Assembly (NCBI GenBank): GCA_015485455.1
Contig: WFTN01000569.1
Span: 1 to 9,860, forward strand
Source: Planctomycetota bacterium
Lineage (GTDB): Bacteria > Planctomycetota > GCA-002687715 > DRQF01
Length of the DNA: 9,860 nucleotides
Reading direction: 5' to 3'
This document shows, in pieces, positions 1-7,147 of this stretch. The first letter of the stretch is position 1; the number at the start of each line of letters is the position of its first letter. The notes beneath the pieces are model-generated. The model was not told where the DNA came from and did no database searches. It saw nothing but the letters and a program-made list of their open reading frames with translations. The position numbers were made by a program, and so were the translations under genes.

Positions 1-804
1 GAAATTGCTGCTGCAGAGTCGGGGGTGGCAACACGTGTGACCGATGTCCAAGTGGCAGAAAATGCTATTGAAGACAATGCGGATCGTTTACGTCGGCTCA
101 TTTTGAGCTTCGCAAAGCGTTCCGATTGGGATATCGATCTCATTCCAACAGACGATATCAAGGAAACAACATGGAAAATTCCGCCACTTGATGAATGCAT
201 TGATATTGCCCTTTCGGAAAGACCAGATCTTTCAGAATCTCGCCTGAATCTCCGTCGCCAAGACATCAATATCGCCGTGGCAGACAATGAGCTCTTACCC
301 AAAGTTGACGTGGCGGGTTCGGTGACCTTCACGGGTCTGAATAGTGGCTTTGATAGCTCATTCACTGATAGCTTTGGAACTGTCGGTGCTGAGACTTGGA
401 ATTTGGCGGTCACTTTGGAGATCCCCCTGGGGAATCGCGCTGCAAGAGCAAAGCTGTCTCGGTCGCGTCTTCAAAGAGATCAAGCTTTGATGACCTACAG
501 AGATCTTCAGTTGACCGCCATGGAAGAAGTACGAAAGTCCTATCGCGACGTGGAGATTGCCCTCAAGACCACCCAATCCCAGAAGAAAGCAATGGAGCTC
601 AAAAGAGAAGAGCTCAAGAACGAACAGATCAAACTGGAGAACAAGGTCTCAACGAATTTCCAAGTCTTGGAGGTTGAAAGTGATCTGGCAGAACGCAAAA
701 GTGAATTTATTCGGGCATTGGTTCAATATCGAATAGCTTTGTCGAGCTTGGCCAAGGCCATGGGATCAAGTCAAAGAGTGCTGAAATGGTCGCTTCGCCG
801 TTAG
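1..804 (+). CDS. TolC-family outer membrane efflux protein, 3' part (5' end outside window)
   Basis: The frame is open from base 1 to the TAG at 804, giving 267 visible residues with no start, so the gene begins upstream; the GTG at 25 is probably internal. It covers the second half-repeat of an outer membrane efflux protein, which forms the exit duct of tripartite export systems. Visible hallmarks are an ALSERPDL helix, a strand-like segment with LPKVDVAG (about residues 98-106), the family-typical LEIPLGNRAAR (about 139-149) leading into a long Lys/Glu/Arg-rich coiled coil, and a closing NFQVLEVESDL ... YRIALSSLAKAMG block. The C-terminus ends soon after this block, as is usual. The matching adaptor and pump genes would be expected upstream, outside the window. 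The next genes are not export components, so the exported substrate cannot be inferred. The family call is firm; the specific role is unknown. Confidence 0.87.
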   Translation, partial: EIAAAESGVATRVTDVQVAENAIEDNADRLRRLILSFAKRSDWDIDLIPTDDIKETTWKIPPLDECIDIALSERPDLSESRLNLRRQDINIAVADNELLPKVDVAGSVTFTGLNSGFDSSFTDSFGTVGAETWNLAVTLEIPLGNRAARAKLSRSRLQRDQALMTYRDLQLTAMEEVRKSYRDVEIALKTTQSQKKAMELKREELKNEQIKLENKVSTNFQVLEVESDLAERKSEFIRALVQYRIALSSLAKAMGSSQRVLKWSLRR

Positions 805-893
805 AAGCCATTTCATTTGTGGCTAAAGATGAGACCAAAATCGAAATGCGCATTCCACAAGAACTCATTAGGATCGAATTCTCATGGATATGA
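786..893 (+). CDS. Possible small ORF (35 aa) bridging the TolC-family and HEAT genes
   Basis: An ATG at 786 opens 35 codons ending in TGA at 891-893. It overlaps the last 19 bases of the TolC-family gene and the first 10 bases of the HEAT gene. The stop also overlaps an internal ATG of the HEAT gene (890) in an ATGA arrangement, the same coupling used twice in the minus-strand operon of this window. The predicted peptide has a mixed N-terminus followed by an alternating charged/hydrophobic stretch (KIEMRIPQELIRIEF) and no membrane helix or known domain. The upstream AAAGAG is only a weak ribosome binding site. It fills what would otherwise be a 79-base gap in a near-gapless operon. It may equally be a chance open frame or the remnant of a lost gene. 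Confidence 0.33.
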   Translation: MVASPLEAISFVAKDETKIEMRIPQELIRIEFSWI

Positions 894-2296
894 AGACCCT
901 TTTGCTCTACGGCGCAGTTGTGGCTCTCGCGGCTGGCTTAGCAGTCTTGGTATTTTCGGAACCGGCCACTTCAGATTCGCTTGGAGATAGGGAGGTTGTG
1001 CAGGTTGATGATCCAGCTTGGTATCGAACCGCCTCTTTCGGAACTCGTTTGGCTGCTCTCAAGAAGCGCCTTGCATTGATGACTTCTCGCGCGATTGCAC
1101 CGGAGCAAACAGGACCGGTGAAGGATGACATTGCGCTTCTTTGCCGAGATGAAGCTTTGGTGGACGTTGTGATTGACTCCTTCGAATCTCATCCTCATTT
1201 GACCTCAGCCCTTCTGTCCGCATACATGGAGATCTTTGGCCGAGTCAAGAATCCCAAATTCACGCCTCTTTTGAAGCGCGGTTTTGAAAGTCCTGAGTTT
1301 GAAGTACGGATGAACGCTGCTGCCGCAGGAATGGTTCACGGAAGTGCTCGCTCCATCGAAGAGATTGGCCAAGCTCTTCTTGTCAGCTCGGGAGCCCAAG
1401 CCGGAAGTTTGTTGGCGACGCTCTTGGCCGACGGTGGGGGAAACGCACTCCATTGGGTCGAGGCCGTTATTGCCGAGAGAGAAGAAGAAGGCTTGCTCAT
1501 CCCTTCTCTTCGTGCCATGGGAGACGCCCGATACATGAACGCTATTCCGACGATTCGTCGCCGTCTGAAGCATCCCAGTGCTGCGGTGGAGATTGCTGCC
1601 GCCGCTGCTTTAGCGATTATGGGCCAACAGGATGGCTATCAGTATATTCGCAACTTAGCCATGGACGAGAAAGCCAGCCCTTTGGCAAGAGCTGAAGCCG
1701 TCCAAGTCTTGCACACCGTAGCCGGTGGCAAAAACAAGGAGCTCTTTCGCAAACTGGCCTCGCGTAAAGACGCTGCGGGCTTTGAGTCGCGGCTTGTTTT
1801 GCTGAAGTTGCGCGATCCAGAAATGATCAAGCAATTGAGAAGTAAAGCTTTGGGAAAGAGAGGTCTCGACAAAGTTCAGGCTGCAGGGGCCCTTGGGGCT
1901 TCTGGGGTGGAAGAAGATGCGGCATTCTTGGCAGAGCATGTGGACGAATTTGATGTGGCGACGCTTCGCGCTGTCATCGAATCTCTCAAACGAGGCCGGC
2001 CGAAAAACGCCGGTCGTTTCATCGCCAACCTGGCAGCCTTGAAAAAGCCGGAAGCAGGCTTGGCTTATCGCGCTTTTTCTCAGTATGGCGAGGATGCTCT
2101 GGATGACTTGGCCCGTGTCCTTGCCAAAGAGACAGACCCGGAACGACGTGACCTGCTATTGAGAGCTGCGTCGCTTGTACCGTGTGAAAAGTCATTGGCT
2201 ATCCTTCAGTCCGTAGACGCGGGAGACGATCGCGATTTGTGGATGCTTGTTCGGAGTCTTATTCGCAAAGTTGATCTGGGGATCCTTAAGAAATGA
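884..2296 (+). CDS. Membrane-anchored HEAT-repeat protein
   Basis: The 470-residue protein starts with a hydrophobic stretch (about residues 5-24) that reads as a signal anchor or uncleaved signal peptide, so the rest is probably periplasmic. The body is almost entirely helical and rich in Ala and Leu. Degenerate HEAT/armadillo-like units are visible around 125-150 (SPEFEVRMNAAAAGM), 205-245 (IPSLRAMGDARYMNAIPTI, then KHPSAAVEIAAAAALAIMG), 265-280, 325-345 and 385-430. Such solenoids act as protein-binding scaffolds; no catalytic motif is seen. The ATG at 884 has AGGA ten bases upstream. An alternative ATG at 890 would give the more usual MKTLLLYG start and overlaps the small ORF's stop as ATGA. 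The next gene follows after 6 bases, so the two are very likely co-transcribed. The binding partner is unknown; the two-helix protein downstream is the natural candidate by position. Confidence 0.88.
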   Translation: MDMKTLLLYGAVVALAAGLAVLVFSEPATSDSLGDREVVQVDDPAWYRTASFGTRLAALKKRLALMTSRAIAPEQTGPVKDDIALLCRDEALVDVVIDSFESHPHLTSALLSAYMEIFGRVKNPKFTPLLKRGFESPEFEVRMNAAAAGMVHGSARSIEEIGQALLVSSGAQAGSLLATLLADGGGNALHWVEAVIAEREEEGLLIPSLRAMGDARYMNAIPTIRRRLKHPSAAVEIAAAAALAIMGQQDGYQYIRNLAMDEKASPLARAEAVQVLHTVAGGKNKELFRKLASRKDAAGFESRLVLLKLRDPEMIKQLRSKALGKRGLDKVQAAGALGASGVEEDAAFLAEHVDEFDVATLRAVIESLKRGRPKNAGRFIANLAALKKPEAGLAYRAFSQYGEDALDDLARVLAKETDPERRDLLLRAASLVPCEKSLAILQSVDAGDDRDLWMLVRSLIRKVDLGILKK

Positions 2297-2302
2297 CAGC
2301 CG

Positions 2303-2884
2303 ATGCAGATCGTTAAGAGTGTGGTCCAAGAGGGGCATGTGGATCACATCCGTGAAGGTACTCGTGCCTATTTCTTGGGCGAGAATTATACCGAACTTCA
2401 GATCGACAAAGAGCAGTTGCGTTTTTGCAAGCATGGGGCTGTAAAGGTGGCCATGAACTCAAAAATCGAGTCTCTGCCAACAGTGCTTGATGTTCGTTTG
2501 ATTCCCCAAGTCGACAGAGACGGCCATGACTTGGTTGTTCTGACCTTGAACTATGAAGTAAAAATGAAGTTTCGACTAGTGAGTCGAATCGACACATTAT
2601 TTTTCGATTTGGAAACCGAGGCCCTTCAAGAGTACTTAGAGACGGGGAAGCGTAGTTTTGATGTGGGACGGTTGAACGATGTTCGCAATCCCATCGCCAT
2701 TACAGCTTTTGGTAACGCTCTTTTGACTGCTTTTCTGATCGGAGCGGCGGGGCTCTTGATCGGGGCTAAAGCCCATGTCATCTTTCCGATCGCCCTTGGC
2801 ATCAGCTTGATTACCTATGTCAGTATTATTGGTTTCGCCGATATCATTGTTGATGGCATGGATCAGCTCAAGCACAAGAAATAA
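2303..2884 (+). CDS. Two-helix membrane protein of unknown function
   Basis: I do not recognise a family for this 193-residue protein. Residues 1-125 are soluble and look strand-rich, with segments such as LDVRLIPQV and DLVVLTLNYEVKMKFRLV. They are followed by two hydrophobic helices at about 131-154 and 158-183 separated by a very short turn, then a short basic tail (KHKK). The topology is therefore a helical hairpin with a large N-terminal domain, most likely cytoplasmic. The start is fixed by an in-frame stop just upstream (2294-2296). There is no good ribosome binding site, so translation probably depends on re-initiation from the HEAT gene, which ends 6 bases before. It ends 10 bases from the stop of the convergent GTPase gene. 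Paired expression with the anchored HEAT protein suggests a shared envelope role, but nothing more specific is supported. Confidence 0.82.
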   Translation: MQIVKSVVQEGHVDHIREGTRAYFLGENYTELQIDKEQLRFCKHGAVKVAMNSKIESLPTVLDVRLIPQVDRDGHDLVVLTLNYEVKMKFRLVSRIDTLFFDLETEALQEYLETGKRSFDVGRLNDVRNPIAITAFGNALLTAFLIGAAGLLIGAKAHVIFPIALGISLITYVSIIGFADIIVDGMDQLKHKK

Positions 2885-2894
2885 TCGGCAACCA

Positions 2895-4670
2895 TCAAGC
2901 CTGAGCCGAGGACTCAATCTCCGTGTTAAGCCTCTGGATTGTGGCGACGATCTCTTTCAATTCCAGTTCTTCTTCTCTCATACGGCCAAGGGCTGTGGAT
3001 TCAGCTTTGGTCAATTGGGTTGTGAGCTGGTCAAGGAATGAGTCTTTCCATTCGCTGGAATTCAGAAATCGGCGACACCGGGATACGACTTTCTTGTAGG
3101 CGGCGGCTCTCAACAAGGCGATGTAAATAACATAAATCATGAGCACGAATGCTGCGGAAACCATGAGGTGAACAGCGCCGGACATGCGGACCAAACGGAA
3201 CGCAAGCCTGCCTGACAAGGTACTCAGCCCCCTGGTGGGTCTCAGGATCTCTTCTGCCAGAGGCTGCACCAAGGGAAACCAAAGCAAAGGGGCCCATACC
3301 AACATGCGGCGCTTCCATCGTGAAAGGGTGCTGGTCTTTTTGCTCGTGCCTTGTAGGGCCCCCAAACCTTCTTGAATACGGAGAACACATTCGTTCTCAA
3401 CCTCGACTAAGCGACTTTCAATGGCAAGCTGGTCTTGCTCTCGGTTTCGGTTTAGAAGAGGAGTGGGAGCCCGGCTGGCCAAGCGCCGCCTTTCTTTCTC
3501 CATGGCGAGCATGCCCTGAAGGAGTCGTGGGAAAGGGCGATTCTTGATCTTTGATTCTTGATCCTGGGGCAGGAGGAGTTTCGCGCTGTTGAGAATTCGG
3601 CCTACTTGTTTCAAAGGCGATGCCAAAAGTTGTAAATGGGGTAGAAGCGGCCATTTTTGAATCGTCTCGGCGAACAATTCAGCACCGATTTTCTGTGGTG
3701 CGCTGCTTGACTGCAGACGGTTCAACATTTCGTCGTGGATAGGAGGCTCTTCGGTCAGGCACTTCAATTTCTCACGGACCAAGTCTATTTCAGTTGACAG
3801 TTCTTCTTGTCGCTTTTCAAAGTTAATGCTCTTGTTGATGTGCTCAACACGACGTTGAAGAGAGCTCAAACGATCAGATGACTTGATGTTTCGGATTTCT
3901 TGCAGACTGCGTTCCTTGGCGATGTAATCAAAGAACTCAGCGAATTGGTTTCCAGGAATCTGGGCATGGGGATTCTTCGCCGAGCAGGTGAAGAATTGAG
4001 CTGCATTGACATTCGTTTCGGCCTTTGAAAGCGTCTTCTCGACGGCATGTCTGAAATTCTGGAGAAGTTTTTCTGCTCCCAAATGCGGATCGTCTTCGCG
4101 TACACGGTCAATCTTGTTGAGTAGAAAGACTGCGTTATTGAGGTTTCTCGTTGCTCCATGCCGGGCCAGCCATTCGTGAAAAATACGGTCATTGTATTTT
4201 AGATCGGAAGTCACCCATACAATGAGATCGAGTCCTTGTAAGGCCCGATGCACCACTGCGGCGTGCTCCGGCTTGGATCCATCCATGTCAGGAAGATCAA
4301 AAATGATGATGGATTTGAGCTGCTGGACCTCATGCAGTCCTTTGAATTCATCTAAGTCATTCTTGACAAAATTGAACTTTGGCAAGAGTGCTGCGTGGTC
4401 CTGGTGAAGGTAAGGAATGACTCGTGAAGTCGTTGGGCGACGAACGGATGTTTTCGAGATGTGCTTGCCTGCCAGGGCATTGACGATTGTGCTTTTGCCC
4501 ACGCCGGTGCCCCCGACCAAGCCAAGGGTGAGAATGTCTTCTGGGATTCCATCTCTGTTTCTAAAAGGCAAATCCAAAGGACTAAATGCAAGGGTTGACT
4601 GGCCCTTCAAACTGGATTCTAAGGAGTCCAGCCTTTCTTCGCAGGCCAGGAGATCTTGGTAGGTGCTCAT
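2895..4670 (-). CDS. Dynamin-like GTPase B with complete G motifs and C-terminal membrane hairpin
   Basis: This 591-residue protein has a full GTPase domain near its N-terminus: P-loop GGTGVGKST (53-61), switch I threonines in RPTTSR (80-81), G3 FDLPDMDG (124-131), a DLIVWVTSDLKYND stretch (148-161), G4 NKID (185-188) and a possible G5 SAK (230-232). Charged helical regions follow (about 255-305 and 385-435). Two hydrophobic segments (about 457-474 and 497-523) and a C-terminal coiled coil (about 555-590) complete the layout. This layout fits bacterial dynamin-like proteins, which bind and remodel membranes in a GTP-dependent way. The D-P-D-x-D form of G3 and the KY-x-D signature recall the actinobacterial DynB type. 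The start ATG (4670) overlaps the stop of GTPase A as ATGA, with AGGAAG 11 bases upstream. The two proteins are probably made together and work as a hetero-oligomer. The dynamin-like call is by motif and layout, not by structure. Confidence 0.88.
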   Translation of the reverse strand: MSTYQDLLACEERLDSLESSLKGQSTLAFSPLDLPFRNRDGIPEDILTLGLVGGTGVGKSTIVNALAGKHISKTSVRRPTTSRVIPYLHQDHAALLPKFNFVKNDLDEFKGLHEVQQLKSIIIFDLPDMDGSKPEHAAVVHRALQGLDLIVWVTSDLKYNDRIFHEWLARHGATRNLNNAVFLLNKIDRVREDDPHLGAEKLLQNFRHAVEKTLSKAETNVNAAQFFTCSAKNPHAQIPGNQFAEFFDYIAKERSLQEIRNIKSSDRLSSLQRRVEHINKSINFEKRQEELSTEIDLVREKLKCLTEEPPIHDEMLNRLQSSSAPQKIGAELFAETIQKWPLLPHLQLLASPLKQVGRILNSAKLLLPQDQESKIKNRPFPRLLQGMLAMEKERRRLASRAPTPLLNRNREQDQLAIESRLVEVENECVLRIQEGLGALQGTSKKTSTLSRWKRRMLVWAPLLWFPLVQPLAEEILRPTRGLSTLSGRLAFRLVRMSGAVHLMVSAAFVLMIYVIYIALLRAAAYKKVVSRCRRFLNSSEWKDSFLDQLTTQLTKAESTALGRMREEELELKEIVATIQRLNTEIESSAQA

Positions 4671-6334
4671 GAATTCGATCTTCCTGCGCCGGGTTTGAAA
4701 GCAGTTCCTATATCGTTGAGGGCTTGCGTGGTTGCCCTTGAAGTCCCCATGGCGTTGAGCTCGTTTTCATAGCGTTGGTTTTGCCATGCGATGGTCTCGT
4801 CCATGATCTCGCGGAATTCTTCCTTTGCACGACGGTATTCTTGGGTCATTGCATTGGTGAAACTGGGAAGTCCGATGACGCGAAGTAACTCCCATACTAT
4901 GGCGGGAACGACGGCGAGGGTGAGGCCAAGTGTGAGCAAGTGAAGGACCTTATCAACAGCCCAAAGGCGTAGTGTTCCTATAGGGCCAGATTGGTGTGCG
5001 GTTTTTTCGAGACGGGCGGTTTCCAGGCATTTCTTGCCAAACTCATTGAGATGAGTTGCGAGCTTTTGGAATCTCTGAAAGACCTCTTTCTGACTCAACT
5101 CTATTTCATTGGGCCCTGCCAAGTTGGCCAATAGCAAACGTCCCACCTCATGTCTTTGCATGGTTTCTCTGGCCCGGATCTGGGAACTTTCAAATAGATC
5201 CCATGCTTGGTTCTTGACTGTCTTGTCCAAAGCGCAATTCTCTGGCGGATCTAATATGGGTTCTTTGCGGGGGGTGAGAATGCTACGGGGTTGAGTGACG
5301 ATCGTGCGAATCCCTTTGATGACGCTGCGAGGTGAGTAGCGTAGCCAAAATTTCCTGACCTCTTCGTTGTATTCCAGGTTTCTGAGGGCCTGGTCAGTTT
5401 CGAGTTCCATGGCCGAAGGGATTGTTCTTGAGAGATCTTCTCGCAAACGATCTATAGAAGATGCCCATGCGTTGACTGCTGGTAGAATATCGTGGTGAAG
5501 ACCAAAAACGATGGGGTCGAGATTCTCTCGGTTTCGCAGTTTCGTAAGCTTAATTTTGTCTCTTATGGTCTGGATGTCGTCCAGGTCTGCGAGAGAGCCG
5601 GTGTCGTTCTCATCGATGTAGAAAGTGACAAGTGGTTTTATCTCCAAAGTTGCGATCTCAGACTCAAAAGACTCTTGGAGGCTTTCGTCGTTGGTGGGAA
5701 TGCGATTGAGGACAGCGATGACTGGCACGGCGAGATCGCCATAGTTCTTAAATTCGTCGACGGTGCTTTGGTCCGCATATTTCTCAGTGCTGGTGACAAA
5801 CAAGATGACATCTGCCCAAGGTACGATGCGTCTTGTTACTTCTTGATTCCGGTGTGCGACTGTGTCGAAATCTGGGCAATCGACGAGGACCACGGGTGAC
5901 TCCGTGATTCCAGGAAGGAAACGGACGGCACCAGTATCTCCGGCGGTCTTGGTGGTTTCTTGACCTGCACGGGGCAGGGTGGGAAAGAGTGCAGTTTCTT
6001 GATTGAAATGTATTCTTGCTGGGAGAGCACAAATGGCGCCCTTTGTGGCCGGTCGTTCGATGCTGGAGGTGTGAGAAATGGCATTTCCGACGATGGCATT
6101 GAAAAGGGTGGATTTGCCACTGCCTGAAGGTCCAACAAGGACAGCAATGATCGTATTGTCGTCATTGATTTTGCGATGGATCAGAAACAAGGCAGCGTGA
6201 ACCCGTTCTTTGAGTTGGGCTAACTGACTGGCTAATCCCGGGGCGCGGGGAACACGCACTTGCTCTAGAAGAGCCAGGAGCTGCTCCAGAAACTCCTCTG
6301 GATCCTCATGGTAGTTTTTTTGGGTTTCTGTCAT
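4667..6334 (-). CDS. Dynamin-like GTPase A with degenerate G4 motif
   Basis: I chose the ATG at 6334 (555 residues) because it overlaps the upstream gene's stop as ATGA; an in-frame TTG at 6346 would add four residues. Motifs are P-loop GPSGSGKST (68-76), a switch I threonine in ERPATKG (97), G3 VDCPDFD (151-157) followed by HR-rich sequence, and ILFVTSTEKYADQS. In place of G4 NKxD it has LNRIPTND (209-216), lacking the usual Asp at its place, so guanine specificity or nucleotide exchange may differ from partner B. A hydrophobic segment (about 461-490) that could be one long or two short membrane passes sits before a charged helical tail, giving a dynamin-like layout. The degenerate G4 and KYAD signature recall the actinobacterial DynA type. 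GTPase B follows directly. The two share no obvious long identical stretch, so the duplication is old. Confidence 0.87.
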   Translation of the reverse strand: MTETQKNYHEDPEEFLEQLLALLEQVRVPRAPGLASQLAQLKERVHAALFLIHRKINDDNTIIAVLVGPSGSGKSTLFNAIVGNAISHTSSIERPATKGAICALPARIHFNQETALFPTLPRAGQETTKTAGDTGAVRFLPGITESPVVLVDCPDFDTVAHRNQEVTRRIVPWADVILFVTSTEKYADQSTVDEFKNYGDLAVPVIAVLNRIPTNDESLQESFESEIATLEIKPLVTFYIDENDTGSLADLDDIQTIRDKIKLTKLRNRENLDPIVFGLHHDILPAVNAWASSIDRLREDLSRTIPSAMELETDQALRNLEYNEEVRKFWLRYSPRSVIKGIRTIVTQPRSILTPRKEPILDPPENCALDKTVKNQAWDLFESSQIRARETMQRHEVGRLLLANLAGPNEIELSQKEVFQRFQKLATHLNEFGKKCLETARLEKTAHQSGPIGTLRLWAVDKVLHLLTLGLTLAVVPAIVWELLRVIGLPSFTNAMTQEYRRAKEEFREIMDETIAWQNQRYENELNAMGTSRATTQALNDIGTAFKPGAGRSNS

Positions 6335-6987
6335 TCCATGAGCCAACGATATGATCTTTGGGTACCTTGGGGCTTCTTTGCAAAGGGATAACTATGTCCT
6401 TCTTCTGGTAATGCCAGATGGGCAGGGGGAGGTTTCTCTATTCCTGAGTAGTGTGTCTTTGTACTCGACTCATTGTTCCAAGCTCGGAGGGAACCTCGAT
6501 AGTCCATGACAAAAACACGTCTTCCTGAAGAACCGTAGCTCCGGGGCCAGGCGTATCCAATCCAGAAATCTGGATTGACGTCAGAGTCCTTGATTTGGCC
6601 TTCTTGGATGGGGAATCCCAGCTTGTCAACCAAGTAGACGGCGAAGCAGTAGTTCGAGTTGGCAAAGACGTGGCCTTTGTGATCGGATGTCTCCAAGAAG
6701 AGGCGCAATTCATTTCCGATGTCGGCATAGCGCGAACGGTTGTCTCCCAAGCCCATGAGCTCATCGAATGTTCCAAATCGTGACAGTCCAGTTCGTTTCG
6801 TTTCTTCGCGGAATTCATCTTGTGCGCTGGCAATGGCCCGTAGAATCTCGCATGCCTTAGATTCGTTTATTATGAGTTCATCGCTCGATCGCCAAGCACG
6901 CCAAAAGAAGGAAATGCCACAACCAAGAACAACAATGGCAAGTAGTTCCAGGTAAATGTGTCCTGCGTTTCTTTGATCGTGCTTCAT
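6331..6987 (-). CDS. Prepilin/pseudopilin-like protein, first gene of the GTPase operon
   Basis: This 218-residue protein begins with a short charged leader (MKHDQRNA), then Gly9 followed by HIYLELLAIVVLG. This fits the class III prepilin signal with Gly at -1 and Glu at +5 (Glu14), though +1 is His instead of the usual Phe/Met. A hydrophobic helix runs to about residue 29. The soluble part has the layout of small pilin-like proteins: an AQDEFREET helix (55-63), FGTFDELMGLG (71-81), and an FWIGYAWPRSYGSSG segment followed by RRVFVMDYRGSL (141-167). A Pro-rich tail ends the protein. After processing by a prepilin peptidase it could enter a pilus or type II secretion pseudopilus, or it may simply stay as a membrane-anchored protein. 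Its stop overlaps the start of GTPase A. No Shine-Dalgarno sequence is seen before the ATG. The pilin-like call is moderately sure; its function next to two GTPases is not known. Confidence 0.78.
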   Translation of the reverse strand: MKHDQRNAGHIYLELLAIVVLGCGISFFWRAWRSSDELIINESKACEILRAIASAQDEFREETKRTGLSRFGTFDELMGLGDNRSRYADIGNELRLFLETSDHKGHVFANSNYCFAVYLVDKLGFPIQEGQIKDSDVNPDFWIGYAWPRSYGSSGRRVFVMDYRGSLRAWNNESSTKTHYSGIEKPPPAHLALPEEGHSYPFAKKPQGTQRSYRWLME

Positions 6988-7030
6988 GGGAAAAGCGTAA
7001 CTCAGTTGTCCTTTGATTTGACGTTGCGAA

Positions 7031-7048
7031 TAAGCCCCGCGAGGCTTA
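7031..7048. repeat. Inverted repeat TAAGCC/GGCTTA
   Basis: Perfect 6-base arms (7031-7036 and 7043-7048) flank a 6-base centre. The repeat lies 44 bases upstream of the prepilin-like gene and 150 upstream of the CCA-adding gene. There is no T-run, so it is not a simple terminator. It could be an operator for a dimeric regulator acting on the GTPase operon, or chance. Confidence 0.3.
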
Positions 7049-7106
7049 CTCGGTCGACGAATGGATATTTCGGAATCGACTGATAGATTTTCGCATGAGA
7101 TGGTCA

Positions 7107-7147
7107 GGGGTCAACCCCAACAGGGACCCAAATTATTCTGTTTGGGG
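7107..7147 (+). promoter_or_regulatory. Cluster of competing short inverted repeats upstream of the CCA-adding gene
   Basis: GGGG (7107-7110) can pair with CCCC (7115-7118). GGGTC (7108-7112) can pair with GACCC (7125-7129). CCCAAA (7127-7132) can pair with TTTGGG (7141-7146), and CCCCAA (7115-7120) can instead pair with TTGGGG (7142-7147). If transcribed as a leader, these pairings exclude one another. The stems are short (4-6 bases), so regulation by switching is possible but unproven. Confidence 0.25.

Noticed and set aside
1984..2016. GC-rich inverted repeat (GCCGGC ... GCCGGT) with an A-run, terminator-like on the minus strand
   Set aside because: It is inside the HEAT-protein coding sequence, with no minus-strand gene ending nearby; most likely codon-driven.
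5492..5899. 135-codon open frame on the plus strand opposite GTPase A
   Set aside because: It lies wholly antisense to the GTPase domain of A, has no ribosome binding site or recognisable domain, and its length is explained by the codon pattern of the real gene.
6334..6346. TTG at 6346 as start of GTPase A
   Set aside because: The ATG at 6334 gives an ATGA overlap like the other junction in this operon, and the four extra residues carry no motif.
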